Assembly: GCF_014773385.1 (NCBI RefSeq)
Contig: NZ_JACXAI010000002.1
Coordinates: 245,054 to 309,053, forward strand
Origin: Metabacillus arenae
GTDB taxonomy: Bacteria; Bacillota; Bacilli; Bacillales; Bacillaceae
Direction of reading: 5' to 3'
DNA length: 64,000 bases
Under the pieces are notes generated by a model, which did not search any database, was not told the DNA's origin, and was given only the letters and a program-made list of their open reading frames with translations. Position 1 is the stretch's first letter, and the number at the start of each line of letters is the position of its first letter. The position numbers were made by a program, and so were the translations under genes. This document shows positions 18,633 through 30,400 of this stretch, piece after piece.

Positions 18633-18672
18633 CAAGGTGTTACATAATAAACTAAATTAGGAGATGGTTAAT

Positions 18673-18879
18673 ATGAAGAATGAAGTGTACGGAACTATTA
18701 TCCTTTCAGTTTCAATGGAGACAGAATCAACCACTGAAGGATTGGCTAAGTTAGAGGCTGGTTACAAGGTAAATGAGTACAACTTTGAAATGAATAAGAG
18801 TTTATTGGTAGATGTAAATAGATTGAAAGTACATAATGTAAATGTGGATTGGGAAAGTTTTTATGAGAAAGATGAGTAG
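18673..18879 (+). CDS. Small protein, first gene of the accessory cassette
   Basis: The 68-aa protein starts at ATG 18673, 9 bases after AGGAG; an in-frame ATG at 18664 directly abuts that site. It is a mixed alpha/beta protein (VYGTIILSVSMETE...VDVNRLKVHNVNVDW) of unknown family. It is under the symmetrical operator and divergent from the ribbon-helix-helix gene. Confidence 0.6.
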   Translation: MKNEVYGTIILSVSMETESTTEGLAKLEAGYKVNEYNFEMNKSLLVDVNRLKVHNVNVDWESFYEKDE

Positions 18880-18913
18880 AGTTAAAGATTTATAATTAAA
18901 GGAGGGTAATTAT

Positions 18914-19276
18914 ATGACTATTATAAAATTCTATGAAAATAATAATTTAATTGAAAAGGAAATTGACAAGGATAAAATAATAAAAGGATTTGTGATTACA
19001 GAGGGTCACCTTAACTTAAACAACAGAATTAATAATCATGAGTTTGAATTTATAGGATCTAGATCAACAAAAGCCAAATCATTTCAAGATGCCGTGAATA
19101 TCTATAAAGAAAAATTTGATGAGTATGAAAAGAAATCATATGATTGGAAAGGTCATTCAGTCGGCTGTCTAAAGTTTTACTGGAACAATGGAGAAACTGA
19201 AGTATTAACATATGTAAAGTTGAATTATAAAGGTGAAGAAGTCATTGAATTTGATATAGAGGAACTTGGATTTTAA
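18914..19276 (+). CDS. Accessory cassette protein, unknown
   Basis: The 120-aa protein follows at 34 bases behind an AAAGGAGGGT site. It is alpha/beta and charged, with two aromatic segments (KSYDWKGHSVGCLKFYW). No family is recognised. It shares a transcript with the 18673 gene. Confidence 0.6.
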   Translation: MTIIKFYENNNLIEKEIDKDKIIKGFVITEGHLNLNNRINNHEFEFIGSRSTKAKSFQDAVNIYKEKFDEYEKKSYDWKGHSVGCLKFYWNNGETEVLTYVKLNYKGEEVIEFDIEELGF

Positions 19277-19300
19277 TATAGAAAATAATAATAACTCCAC

Positions 19301-19338
19301 CATGGTAATTGTGTTATAATATACTTAAATTTACCATG
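19301..19338 (+). promoter_or_regulatory. Extended -10 promoter flanked by CATGGTAA/TTACCATG repeat
   Basis: TGTTATAAT (19312-19320) is an extended -10 element. CATGGTAA (19301-19308) and TTACCATG (19331-19338) are perfect inverted copies centred on the -10/start region. The arms contain the same TGGTA/TACCA half-site as the operator at 18592-18632, so the same small repressor may control both promoters; that is inference. Confidence 0.6.
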
Positions 19339-19349
19339 AGGGTGATGGA

Positions 19350-20039
19350 ATGAAAAGATTATACGGAGTACCTGCAATTCTATTGTTAGCTTCACTTTTT
19401 ATCTTCTTTGGAGTATGGAATGATAATTTATTGATTGTACTCATGTCATTAGTCACAATAGTAATCACTATAGTCTGGAACCGAAATGAACAACGTGATA
19501 TGAGTGAAAGACAAATTAAAGTTATTAACAGTAAACTTAACACTATTATAAACGAATTAAATTTAACCAAGACCCACTTCTTTCTTGACTTCAATCAACA
19601 AAACGCATTATTAATCGATGAGAAACAAAGTAAAGTTGCAGTTTTTAAAAATGAAGATAATAATTATCAACCGTATGTTTACAGTTTCAATGAGATCGTA
19701 CAATCTGAAATAAAAGAAGATGACTCAACAGTTACCAAGGTTGACAGAGGCTCCCAAGTTGGGGGAGTAGTTGTAGGCGGTGCTCTTCTAGGTGGTGCAG
19801 GAGCAATAATTGGAGGACTTTCAGGTAGTAAGAGAAACACTAAGGGAGTTAAAAGCATAGAGTTAATATTAACATGTGATGACCTAATACAACCACTTCA
19901 TAAAATAACTTTCTTAAAATCTAATGATCCTCTCAATGTAGATAATCCAATTTATAAAAACCTGTATGATAAAGCCCTTCTTTGGCAGAACGTATTTAGT
20001 GTAATAATTAAACGACAACAAAATAATCAAAGTGTTTAA
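19350..20039 (+). CDS. Membrane protein with PH-like domain, accessory cassette
   Basis: The 229-aa protein begins with two hydrophobic segments (residues about 5-23 and 27-43), followed by a short amphipathic helix and a soluble domain. The soluble part (HFFLDFNQQNALLIDEKQSKVAVFKN...YSFNEIVQSEIKEDD) has the strands of a bacterial PH-like domain, split by a glycine-rich loop GGVVVGGALLGGAGAIIGG. Proteins of this design occur in phage and defence loci as membrane-anchored effectors. Here a superinfection-exclusion role is plausible but unproven. It has its own promoter and terminator. Confidence 0.6.
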   Translation: MKRLYGVPAILLLASLFIFFGVWNDNLLIVLMSLVTIVITIVWNRNEQRDMSERQIKVINSKLNTIINELNLTKTHFFLDFNQQNALLIDEKQSKVAVFKNEDNNYQPYVYSFNEIVQSEIKEDDSTVTKVDRGSQVGGVVVGGALLGGAGAIIGGLSGSKRNTKGVKSIELILTCDDLIQPLHKITFLKSNDPLNVDNPIYKNLYDKALLWQNVFSVIIKRQQNNQSV

Positions 20040-20043
20040 ACCG

Positions 20044-20071
20044 ACCACTGATTAATTTCAGTGGTTTTTTT
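20044..20071 (+). terminator. Intrinsic terminator of the accessory cassette
   Basis: ACCACTGA and TCAGTGGT pair with a 6-nt loop, followed by seven T. It isolates the cassette from the tape measure gene that starts 31 bases later. Confidence 0.85.
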
Positions 20072-20101
20072 GTTTGCAATTATTTAGAAAGGAGTGATTT
20101 A

Positions 20102-21286
20102 ATGGCGGATAACCCTTTGAAAATATTGTTACAGGGAATGCTTGATGAACAAACTACCACCGCTTCCATTAATAGACAACTTGAGAAGATTGGGAAGAAT
20201 TTAAACGTCTCAATAGGTGTTAATGATAAAAACCTATCTCAATTGGCTAAGCAAGTTGAACAATTACAAGCTAAAATGAATCAAGCAAAAATGTCCACTG
20301 TTTCTGATGGTGAATTAAATAAGATTAAATCAGTACAGACCGAGTGGGAAAAAATTGTTCAACATCATCAAAAACTTGGTCAAGTAAGTTACACTAAAAC
20401 ACTAAACCCTATCACCAAGGATGTTGAGAAGCTAAATTTAACTGTTGAAAAAGCTGATGGGACAATTCAAAAATTAAAATATCAATTAGCTTCTTTGAAC
20501 AATGTGAAAATTCAAGGTAAAGAAAATGGTCTGGTTTTAGCTAGTGAGCAAACTTTAGACAAATCGGCAGCTATTAGAGAAAAACAACTTCAAAGTGAAC
20601 AAAAACTTAATAAGCAAATTGATGATCAGAATAAAAAGTTGGCACATCAGCTTGAAATGTTCAAACAGCAATCAGAAATAAATGCTAACAATTTAACAAG
20701 AAGATATGACCGAAAATTTGACAATACTGATCTAAATAATTGGTTGAATACTGTAAGTCAATTAAATACTACAACTCCTAATCTAAGTCAGGAAATGGAT
20801 AGACTTGGAATGCAGTTTAAGAAGATTAATAGTGAAGTACGATCTTCTCAAAGTCACGTGGTTTCGTTCAGTGAAGCATTCTCAACAGCTATGAGTCGTT
20901 TCCCGATCTGGATGGCAGCTGCAACAGCATTTTACGCTCCACTTAGGGCACTTCAAGACATGACTGCCAGATTAATAGAAATCGATACCCTTATGGTGGA
21001 CATTCAGCGTGTAATGGATGTACCTGATTTTAGATTGACTGAACTTTTAAATGAAGCAGTTACCACTTCTGACCAGCTATCTTCAAAACTAACTGATTTA
21101 TTACAAATAACAGGTGAATTTGCTCGTATGGGTGATTATTCCAACACAGAATTAATGGATATGTCATCCACAGCCCAAGTACTCCAGAATATCTCGGATC
21201 TTGATGCAAAAGCGTCAGTAGATACTTTGACTTCAGCTATGTTGAATTTTAATATAGCTGCGTCAGATTCAATTCAAATTGCCGAT
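20102..21286 (+). CDS. cwlP: Tape measure protein, exon 1
   Basis: Exon 1 encodes residues 1-395. It is dominated by long coiled-coil helices (residues 30-230), followed by a conserved tape-measure core start (SRFPIWMAAATAFYAPLRALQDM) with alternating hydrophobic helices. The unspliced frame would stop one codon into the intron (GAT TAA). Splicing to 21573 gives ...[12 protein letters not shown]..., a smooth continuation into the classic TMP core, for 2,055 aa in total. Together with exon 2 it corresponds to the SPbeta tail-length/peptidoglycan-hydrolase protein CwlP (YomI). AAAGGAGTGATTTA precedes the ATG. Confidence 0.85.
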
Positions 21287-21572
21287 TAATTTTTAGTCGC
21301 CTTATGTAGTAATACATAAGTGAAAACTCAGTGAACCCTATTGCTCAGGGGTGTGTCTCAAGTGTGGGATGCTAACGGTGGAACTCTAAGTCTATGATAG
21401 ATATGACAATACCGTGCCAAGCTTTATAAGTAAATTATACTTATATCGAAGGTGTAACGACTATTATGTAGAATAGAATATGAGCTACTGTTCGAAGTGC
21501 TGAGTATCCTTTTATTAGGATAAAGAGATAGTCTAGTCCCTTTTAAATACTGTGAAAACAGGGGTAAAAACG
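21287..21572 (+). ncRNA. Group I intron in the tape measure gene, no ORF
   Basis: The 5' exon end CGAT pairs with intron GTCG (21296-21299), giving U.G at the splice site, and the intron ends in G before AAATTAAATG. A P2-like hairpin CTTATGTA-GTAA-TACATAAG carries a GNRA loop. The following core closely matches the terminase intron: GTGAACCCTATTGCTCAGGG, GCTAACGGTGGAACTCTAAG, ACCGTGCCAAGC, GTGTAACGACTAT and GATAGTC. It is 286 nt long, with a short ATAAGTA/TACTTAT hairpin where the terminase intron carries its endonuclease. Splicing is in phase 0. Confidence 0.9.
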
Positions 21573-24500
21573 AAATTAAATGAGGTTGACAATAACTTTG
21601 CGATTTCAACTAAAGATCTATCAGACGGTATTCGCAAGGCAGCGAGCACAGCTAAAACATTTGGTGTAGATATTGACGAATTAACAGGATATATAGCTGC
21701 TATTGGTAGCACGACTAGAGAATCAGGGGCAATTGTGGGAAATGGGTTAAAGACAATTATTTCCAGAATAACTACAATGGATGATGCTAAGGGAGCATTA
21801 GAATCAGTCAATATTTCAATTAAGGATATGTCTGGAAATGTAAGACCCGTAAGTGATATCTTAGAACAGCTTGCGGGAAAATGGACATCCCTCAGTGATG
21901 AGCAACGCCAAAATCTGGGTGTAACACTTGCTGGACGCTATCAATTGTCCAGGTTCCTTGCCTTAATGAATAATTTCAGCATCGCAACTGAAGCAACTAC
22001 TACAGCTATGAACTCTCAAGGAAGTTCGATGGCTGAACAAGAAAAATACGCAGATAGTTTAGAAGCGAGAATAAATCGGCTTGATACCGCATGGAATAAA
22101 TTCACTTTATCAGTTGGCGATGCAGTCCTAACTGATTCTCTTATTGCTGGAGTAGAATCTTTAGGCGATTTGCTGACCATTGGTTCTGCGGTAATAGATA
22201 AAATCGGAGTTTTATCTGGTGTAATGGGCACATTGGGCGTTTCTGTATTTGCTTTGAGTACTAAGTTTAGAACATTCTCTACTGCTCTAATCACTGGTAC
22301 AGCAAACATGAGTGCCACCTCCCTTGCAACTGCTGGTTTATCTGCAAGTATGAACAGAGCATCAATTGCTACAATTGGATTAAAAACAGCACTGAGAGGT
22401 TTGTTAGCTTCTACCGTAGTTGGCGCAGTGTTTGTTGGTATTGGTTTCGCTCTCGAAAAACTAATTCAGAATTACTCTGAGGCAAAACAAAGACAAGAAG
22501 AATTTGCAGTATCTCAAGAAAAAAACATAGAAGCTCTTACTACAAACAAAGCACAAACAGATGAGCTTATCAATTCTTATAAATCTCTTTCTGAACAAAG
22601 AGAAAATGGTAATTGGGATAATGAAAAAGAGAGAGAATATTTAGCAATACAACAAGAACTCGCTTCTGTTTTTCCAGGTTTAATTTCGTCAATCGACTCC
22701 CAAGGCAATTACCATATTAAAAATGTTGATGAAATAACCAAAGAAATTGATGCGACAAAAGAATTAATTAAACTCAAAAAAGAAGAAACTCTTCTAAATG
22801 CACAAAACACTATAAACGATTTACAAAAAAATAGAGAAAATATTGAAGATGATATTACAACTAAAGAAGATGAGATGAAAACCTTTCAAGGTTTAGCTGA
22901 TACTCATTTTCTAAAGTCACAAAGAGAAGCAGCTTCCAAAGAAGTAAATTTATTAAAACAAGATATACTTTCATTAGAACAGGAATCAGCTAATGCTTCA
23001 ATGAAAATAAATGATGAAGTAATCAAAGTTGCTGATGCATTTAGTAAAATAGAAATTGATCCAAGTATTAAAAAAGAAATATCTGATATTGTGGCATCAA
23101 TGGACTTTTCTAAGATGGATGCACCTCAAGTAGAAGCCACTGCTAGAAAGATATCTGAATACATGCAAGATATTCAAGAATCCTTTGCAAGTGGAAATCA
23201 GAACACTGTCAATGAATCAGTTAATTCTTTTAATAAATATATAGACAAAGTTACCAAAAGTAGCCCTACTGTCAATAATTTATCTTTAAATGTTGAAGAA
23301 TTAACCAAAAAACAACTTGCAAATGCAGGTGCAACAGGTAGTGCCGAAGATACTCTTGACTCCATGAACGCTGAACAAGAAGAAGCAATTACGCTTTCTC
23401 AACAATTAATCGGTGTTTCTGATAAAGAACTCCAAACTACTCGTGAGCAAATTGCACTGTACTCTACCCTATCTCAACAAGAAAGTTTATCTGCTGAACA
23501 GAAACAAATATTAGCATCGGCCACACAATATTTATCAGGTATATACCCTCATCTTGTATCAGGTGGTCAACTCCATGTAGAATCCATGCAAAAGGAAGTA
23601 GAGCAAACGCAGATAATTACAGAGGCAATTGAGAAAATGGCAGATGGTCAACTATCCGCAGAGGAACAAATGACTTTGAATGCTGCTATAGGTGTTAAAA
23701 ATCGTATCACTCTTCTAAAAGATATGATTAACGCTTATAAGCAAGCATCGGATGCACTATATACTATGGCTCAACGTCAAAATACCGATGGTACAATGAG
23801 TGACCCATTCTTAGAAACTCAAGATGGTATAACTGCTTACAAGTTTGGTGCTAAAGCTCGTAATATGGAATCCGACATCCTAGCAGACATCACAGAAAAA
23901 TTAGACGAATACATCCCTTCCCTCGCTGAGGCGACAGATTATAATGGACAATATTATAAGTCCTCAGAAAACGCAGCTAAAGCCGCAGAGGAACAAGCTG
24001 AAGGAATTGATAAAGCTACTGAAGCCGCAAAAGAACAAATTGAGCAGTATGAAAAATCAAAATATGTTGCAGATAAATACAAATTAACCTTAGAAGAATT
24101 AAATTTAGAACTGACTGAGCTAGAAAATAAGCAAAATGACTATGCTAATCATTCTAGAGATTACCGTATTTCACTACAAAAAGAAATTGATCTCTTGAAC
24201 GAGAAAAAGAATATTCTATCACAACAGAAAAAAGACTTAGAGGCTCAAATTAAATCTGGTAGAATTGCAAACTCTGGTATAGTTAATGATGGCTTTTTCT
24301 ACGGTTCAAGTGGTGTGTCAGGTGGAGTTACTGGTGGGGCATACGGTTCAAGTGGCTCTTATAAAGGTAAATACGCAAGTGCTATTAACCAAGCAGCAAC
24401 TAAATATGGTGTCAATCCTGCTTTAATTGCGGCAATAATTAAACAAGAATCTAACTTCAACCCTACTGCTCGCTCTCACGCAGGTGCTAGAGGATTGATG

Positions 24501-26555
24501 CAGTTGATGCCTGCAACAGCAAAAGGCTTAGGTGTAAACAATTCCTATGACCCTTATCAAAATATTATGGGTGGAACAAAGTATATTGCACAACAACTTA
24601 AAGCCTTTGGTGGTGATATTCAAAAAGCGTTAGCTGCCTACAATGCAGGGCCGGGCAATGTTCGAAAATATGGTGGAATTCCTCCATTTAAAGAGACACA
24701 AGATTATGTCAAGAAAGTATTAGCTAATTTTGATTCAATGGCTGGAAATATTTCTACTACTGTTTCCAACACCTTCAAGTCATATGCAAATGATGTTAGC
24801 TCATATTATTTAGACAATTTCAAAATAACCTCAAAATTTGGTCAACAAGAGTCTTTCCGTAAATCCCCTCATAAAGGAATTGACTTTGCAAATGGTCGTC
24901 AAGGTGACCCTGTAAAAGCTCTTCGAGGCGGTAAAGTCATCACAGCTACTTACAGTAAATCAGCAGGTTATTGGGTTGTTGTTCAACAAGACGATGGCAC
25001 AGTTGCTAAATATATGCATATGCAAAAAGGTTTGAATGTTAAAGCAGGTCAACGAATATCAGCAGGTCAACAGTTAGGTAAAGTTGGTAACACGGGGCAT
25101 TCAACTGGTGCTCACCTTCATTTACAAATTGAACAAAATGGTAAAGCCATTGACCCAATGAAGTATATGAATAGTATGGGGCAAACTGGAACCGGTGGTG
25201 GCAGTAGCTCTGATTATGCGAAGTATTTATCAGATGCCAGTAGAGCTGAAGCAGAAAGACTTCAATCCTTAGATGACGCTAAATCAACTGTTTTAGGTTT
25301 TGAATCAGAAATAAACGGTATTACAGATCAGGTACAAGAATTATTTATGGCGATAGTTGATTCTCAAATTGCTCAATTTGACCGATTTAAGCAAAAATTT
25401 GAAGATGATTTAGCTGTTATTGATTATCAACAAAATGAAGCAGTCAAAGATTCTCGTAGATGGATTGATTTGCAACACAGAAGAGAAGATGTATTCAGAC
25501 AACAACGTAATCAAGAAGTCATTACAATAAAATACATAAAAGATCAAATCAAAAACAATAAAAACTTAACTGCTTCTCAACGTGAATTATTAACTGACAA
25601 ACTTGTTGAACGTAATGTAGAACTTATTTCTCTTGAGCGTCAAATATACGATGAACGGATGAAAATGGCTGATCAAATTGTTGATGTGTACAAAAAAGCA
25701 TATGAAGCACAAAAACAAATTGCTCTCAATTCAATCGATGAAATGATACGTGAAATTGATGAAAAAGAAAATGAATCGGATTATAAAAAGCGTTTAGATG
25801 ATGCTAATAAATCGCGTCAAGAAATATTAGATGAAATGTCTAGTTTGTCATTAGATGATTCTGACTCAGCTAAGAAGCGTAGAGATGAGTTAAACAAGCA
25901 ACTCCAAGAACAGGATGAATCAATAACTGAAATGCAGGATGAGCGTACTACTGAGTTGAGAAAGAAGAACTTAGAGGAAGAACGCAAAGATATTGAAGAT
26001 CATTTTGAAACATTAATTAATGATGAACGTAAATTTGCTAATATTCGTACTGAATTAATTAGAGGGAATCTAAAACGAATTGATAAAGATTTAGACGCTT
26101 TCTTCTCACATATATGGAAATCAATCTCAGTCCTTGGGTTAAGCAACAGAAACAATTTGATCGATATTATTAATGGTGCGAGTCGGTATATTAACAACGG
26201 TAGTTTTGATAAAATCAACGTAGCGAAGTTTGACTCAGGTGGAATGACACCTTCTAATATGAATGGTTCCAAAGGTAAATTCCTCTTAGCTCATGAAAAG
26301 GAACTTATCTTGAATAAGTCAGACACAGGCAATATCTTAAAAGCTGTTGATATTGTTAGAAATATAGCTAGTAACATTAAATTCCCTGATTTCAGCAACA
26401 TTAAATTAAATACTACAACTGGTGGAGATGTTCACATTGGAAGTTTAATTAGCGTTGAGAACTTCAATGGCTCCCAAGCAGAAACGGATAATTTGATGGG
26501 CAAAGCTATAAAAAGCGCATTAAAACAAGGTATAAAAATACCAAGAATAAATTAA
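21573..26555 (+). CDS. cwlP: Tape measure protein, exon 2, with transglycosylase and M23 peptidase domains
   Basis: Exon 2 supplies 1,660 residues. Its start is the TMP core ([19 protein letters not shown]...[16 protein letters not shown]), with hydrophobic helices near spliced residues 580-690. Spliced residues about 1330-1450 are a soluble lytic transglycosylase domain (KQESNFNP with catalytic Glu; [20 protein letters not shown]). About 1480-1600 is an M23/LytM endopeptidase domain with HKGIDF and HLHLQI zinc motifs. The C-terminus is a long coiled coil and a tail-tip segment. It measures tail length and opens the cell wall during DNA injection. Without splicing, no ribosome binding site would serve this half. 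Confidence 0.88.
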   Translation, partial: KLNEVDNNFAISTKDLSDGIRKAASTAKTFGVDIDELTGYIAAIGSTTRESGAIVGNGLKTIISRITTMDDAKGALESVNISIKDMSGNVRPVSDILEQLAGKWTSLSDEQRQNLGVTLAGRYQLSRFLALMNNFSIATEATTTAMNSQGSSMAEQEKYADSLEARINRLDTAWNKFTLSVGDAVLTDSLIAGVESLGDLLTIGSAVIDKIGVLSGVMGTLGVSVFALSTKFRTFSTALITGTANMSATSLATAGLSASMNRASIATIGLKTALRGLLASTVVGAVFVGIGFALEKLIQNYSEAKQRQEEFAVSQEKNIEALTTNKAQTDELINSYKSLSEQRENGNWDNEKEREYLAIQQELASVFPGLISSIDSQGNYHIKNVDEITKEIDATKELIKLKKEETLLNAQNTINDLQKNRENIEDDITTKEDEMKTFQGLADTHFLKSQREAASKEVNLLKQDILSLEQESANASMKINDEVIKVADAFSKIEIDPSIKKEISDIVASMDFSKMDAPQVEATARKISEYMQDIQESFASGNQNTVNESVNSFNKYIDKVTKSSPTVNNLSLNVEELTKKQLANAGATGSAEDTLDSMNAEQEEAITLSQQLIGVSDKELQTTREQIALYSTLSQQESLSAEQKQILASATQYLSGIYPHLVSGGQLHVESMQKEVEQTQIITEAIEKMADGQLSAEEQMTLNAAIGVKNRITLLKDMINAYKQASDALYTMAQRQNTDGTMSDPFLETQDGITAYKFGAKARNMESDILADITEKLDEYIPSLAEATDYNGQYYKSSENAAKAAEEQAEGIDKATEAAKEQIEQYEKSKYVADKYKLTLEELNLELTELENKQNDYANHSRDYRISLQKEIDLLNEKKNILSQQKKDLEAQIKSGRIANSGIVNDGFFYGSSGVSGGVTGGAYGSSGSYKGKYASAINQAATKYGVNPALIAAIIKQESNFNPTARSHAGARGLMQLMPATAKGLGVNNSYDPYQNIMGGTKYIAQQLKAFGGDIQKALAAYNAGPGNVRKYGGIPPFKETQDYVKKVLANFDSMAGNISTTVSNTFKSYANDVSSYYLDNFKITSKFGQQESFRKSPHKGIDFANGRQGDPVKALRGGKVITATYSKSAGYWVVVQQDDGTVAKYMHMQKGLNVKAGQRISAGQQLGKVGNTGHSTGAHLHLQIEQNGKAIDPMKYMNSMGQTGTGGGSSSDYAKYLSDASRAEAERLQSLDDAKSTVLGFESEINGITDQVQELFMAIVDSQIAQFDRFKQKFEDDLAVIDYQQNEAVKDSRRWIDLQHRREDVFRQQRNQEVITIKYIKDQIKNNKNLTASQRELLTDKLVERNVELISLERQIYDERMKMADQIVDVYKKAYEAQKQIALNSIDEMIREIDEKENESDYKKRLDDANKSRQEILDEMSSLSLDDSDSAKKRRDELNKQLQEQDESITEMQDERTTELRKKNLEEERKDIEDHFETLINDERKFANIRTELIRGNLKRIDKDLDAFFSHIWKSISVLGLSNRNNLIDIINGASRYINNGSFDKINVAKFDSGGMTPSNMNGSKGKFLLAHEKELILNKSDTGNILKAVDIVRNIASNIKFPDFSNIKLNTTTGGDVHIGSLISVENFNGSQAETDNLMGKAIKSALKQGIKIPRIN

Positions 26556-26575
26556 TTAGTTATGTGAACTTTGTG

Positions 26576-26607
26576 GAGTCAATCTCAATGGTTGACTCTT
26601 TTCTTTT
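26576..26607 (+). terminator. Intrinsic terminator after the tape measure gene
   Basis: GAGTCAA (26576-26582) and TTGACTC (26592-26598) pair with a 9-nt loop and a TTTTCTTTT tail. Confidence 0.8.
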
Positions 26608-26624
26608 GGGAATGAGGTGAATAA

Positions 26625-27392
26625 ATGATAAGAGAAAGTTTGTATTTTACCTTTGATGGAAGAAAATCCAGTGATTTTGGTATTTTAAATATTTCTATAA
26701 ATGCTGGTTTATTTGAAGAACAGTTATTTTCAAATCGTTCAATTAGAGAATTTACTATTAGAGGGCGTAATAAGCCCTACTTTATAGAAGTTGAAAAAGA
26801 ACCTAAAACAATTCCTATGAGTTTTGCATTTGAAGATAAATATAATGATCGATTAATTAGAAACATTGTTCAATGGTTGAATGTTGATTATTACAAGCCA
26901 CTTGCTTTCAGTGAAAACTTAGATATTGTATTTTACGCTATGCCTGTTGGTGACAACAGTTTAATCCATAACGGATTAAAGCAAGGTTATGTGAATTTAA
27001 ATATGAGATGCGATTCACCGAATGGATATGGACGTGACATTGCTACTCCTCTATATACCACTACCTCTCCTACCTTCAAAGGAACAGTAATCATTGACAA
27101 CTTAGGAGATGAGAAAATCTGTCCTAATATCTATATTGAGAAAATTGGTAACGGAGATCTAACTATTGAGAATTATGCCATTGCTGATAACACATTTAAA
27201 TTTACTGGGCTTATAGATAAAGAAATCATAAAGATTGACAGTGAAAATGAAATCATTGAAACGAATATTCCAAATACATTTAGATACGATAATTTTAATG
27301 ACAATCATCTCGTTTTACAAACAGGTAAAAATATTTTACACATTACTGGAGACTGTAAAATTAAATTTCATTACAGATTTAAATATTTATAA
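26625..27392 (+). CDS. Distal tail protein (Dit-like)
   Basis: The 255-aa protein follows the tape measure gene and precedes the tail-associated protein, as Dit does. The N-terminus (YFTFDGRKSSDFGILNIS) is the hallmark of the Dit/SPP1 gp19.1 family ring domain. The C-terminal part (residues about 140-255) is beta-rich like the galectin-type domain. It forms the hub joining the tail tube to the tip. An AATGAGGTGAA site precedes the ATG. Confidence 0.75.
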   Translation: MIRESLYFTFDGRKSSDFGILNISINAGLFEEQLFSNRSIREFTIRGRNKPYFIEVEKEPKTIPMSFAFEDKYNDRLIRNIVQWLNVDYYKPLAFSENLDIVFYAMPVGDNSLIHNGLKQGYVNLNMRCDSPNGYGRDIATPLYTTTSPTFKGTVIIDNLGDEKICPNIYIEKIGNGDLTIENYAIADNTFKFTGLIDKEIIKIDSENEIIETNIPNTFRYDNFNDNHLVLQTGKNILHITGDCKIKFHYRFKYL

Positions 27393-27404
27393 GGAGGTGG
27401 AAGT

Positions 27405-30400
27405 ATGAGTTCTATTGGTATGAATGTTAAACCTAAAAAAATATCATTATTTCTTGCAAAACCTGACCGGAAAGTAATTAGAAAAATAACAGATACAGAT
27501 GATAAAAATCAAATTATTAAGTTTTCCTCTATCAATGAACTATCATTCTCAATTCCTTATGAAACAATTCAATATAATAAAGTAATTAGAAATCCAGTAG
27601 TTGACATGGTTCGTGAAAGATACTTAATTAAAGCTGTAAAAGGCGAAGAAGTTGAATGGTATATCATCTTAAAGAAACGTAAAACTTCGACTGATGTTGA
27701 TAAAGTGGTTATTGAGTGTTTTTCTCTTGGCTATGATTTGAGTTTTAAGAAAATGATAGATTATCAAAGATCATCCTACAACTGTTTGCAAGTATTAGAG
27801 GATTGTCTAGAAGGTACTAACTGGAAAGTTGGCTATATTTCGAACGAACTAAATTTAATTTACCGTCAGTTTGATGTTACAAGTAAAACTAAATTAGATT
27901 TTTTAAATGAAATATGTGAAACTTTTGAAGCTGTATATGAGTTTGATACGGTTAATCTCCTTGTAAATATTTATAAAAAAGATGAGTCTTCAAAAGATAA
28001 AGGGTTCATAATAAAATATGGTCAATATTTAGATACTATCGAGGAAACAATTGATATTGAACAGGTAATCACTCGATTAGTTGTATCTGGTTCGGATGGA
28101 GTTTCAATCAACTCAATTAATCCAACTGGTCAGTCTTATATAGACAATTTCTCTTATTATTTGTATCCATTTGAAAGAAATGAAGAGGGAGAAGTTATTC
28201 AATCTAGTCATTACATGTCAGATGCTTTATGCCATGCTATCCTTGACTATAATGAGCTGGTTGAAGAAAAACAAAATGACTTTAAACAATTCTTAGATTC
28301 TAAAACTGAAACTCAAGAAAAGTTAACGACTTTAAATAATGAATTAAGTGAACTTGAGGATGACTTAGTACAAATACTGGACACTCTTGAACTCGCTAAG
28401 GACATAGGCGATCCAACAAGTGGGTTAAATAAAGATAGAGACAACAAAACAAATCATATAAATAATAAAAAAGAAGAGATTAAATCTATTGAACTGCAAA
28501 TAAGCAATATTGATTCATCAATCCAAAAACTTAAAGATGAGATTAATATAGAAAATAACCTTACCTCATCATTAATGGCTGAATTAACAGATTATATTTT
28601 TGTTGAAGAATGGTCAGATACGAATCAGATTAATGATGTAGATTTATACGAAGCTGCGTTAGAACATTTTAAAGAAATAAACACTCCACCAATAAACATA
28701 AATTTATCAATTGTTAACTTCTTTGAGATTGTTGAAGAAAACCATAACTGGAATCGCTTATCTATCGGAGATATAGTGACAATTCGACATGATAAGTTGA
28801 AAATTGATGTTAAGACTACTGTAACTGAAATGCATATTGATTATGAGAATGCATCAATCTCTTTAACTATTTCGAATACTAAAGATCCTGAATCCGAAGT
28901 AGAGCAAGTGAAGAGATTGATATATGCAGTAAATAAGACATCTACTGACTTTGAGAAAAGAAAATTAGCTTGGGAAAGAGTAGCAAATAACTCCAATATT
29001 CGTAATGATAGAATATCCGATGTCCCTGTCTCCCCTACTCTAAAAACTGATGAGACTGCTATAACGCATAAATTAAATGACAATGGCTCAGTTGATTTAA
29101 CAATTAAGTGGGAGTACCCTTCTTTCTCTAAGACGAATGACAATAAACATAATATTGATGGTTTTATCGTTTATTTATATTCAAGTGATTTAAGAGAACC
29201 TTATATATTTGGTTCAACGGTTGCAAAAGAGACTCTTGTCGATCTTAATTCGGAAATTAAAAAATACACTTTCCCAAGTGTCCCTGCTAATTTGTACTAC
29301 ACATTAGGAATAAGAGCTTATCGAAGAGTTGATGTCGATATCAACAGAGAAGGAATTATTCTTTCTGAGATCGCTACATCAAAACTGTCAAAAGATAACC
29401 CTTATCAACCTAGCGATAAAGTTGTGGTAAACGGTGAAATGAATGGGAAATTAAACGGCATTACCTATTCATCGTCCCCTACTCCTCCCGAAAATCCTGA
29501 GAGTAATGACGTATGGACTAACCCAACAACAAAGATACAGAATGTCTATAATTCTGAAACTGAAACTTGGGATGGGATGAAATCCACAGCATTAAGCAAT
29601 GGAACTGTAGAGGTGGATGTTGAAAAAATTCTAGATATGGAAAGTCGTATCTCAGATAACGGTAACGGAACAGATATAGAGTCCTTCCCTATTATTGTAC
29701 CTGAAACAGACGATACTGGAAGAATACAGAGAGCAATAGATCATGTAGCTGCTAATGGTTTCGGAGCGATAAATTTTTATTTTAAGAATTATATTGCTAA
29801 GAAATTAACATTAAAAAGTAATGTTTGGTTAGTATCTAAGGGTGCATTTCTCACATTTAAAAGTGGAGAAACTGGAGATTTCCTCTATGCAAATAACATA
29901 AATAATGTCGTCATCGATGGATTTACAATTGAAGGTTTAGACAGAACATCTTATGCTCCTAGCTCTACAATAGGCAGTAGAACTGGTGTTTACTCAAATG
30001 GAAGTTCTGAAATACTCCTTAAAAACTGTTTGGTACAAGGATTTAACAAAAACGGTCTGTACGTGACTCAATCAGGTGCCACAGATGACTTGTATTCTAA
30101 ATCTGTAGATGTTAAAAATGTTCACTTCTTTAATAATTTTAATGCAATGAATTTTGATACTCGTGCAGAATATTGTCAAATACATGGTGTGAAAGCATAT
30201 AGCAATTATTTAGGAATTAGAGTAGCTTCAGGTAATGTACATACAGTTGGTTCCTTCTTTAATAATAACGTTGATGGTATCCAAGTAGTAGCTGGTGAAA
30301 ATGATTCCCACGGTAGCTTTACTGCTTGTACGTCTAATCATAATCAAAGACGTGCATTAATGGTTGACGGTATTTCACATGGTGAATTATTTAATGGATG

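Noticed and set aside
20102..26555. Tape measure split by a frameshift or assembly error
   Set aside because: The 286-base insert closely resembles the terminase intron and removing it restores the frame exactly.
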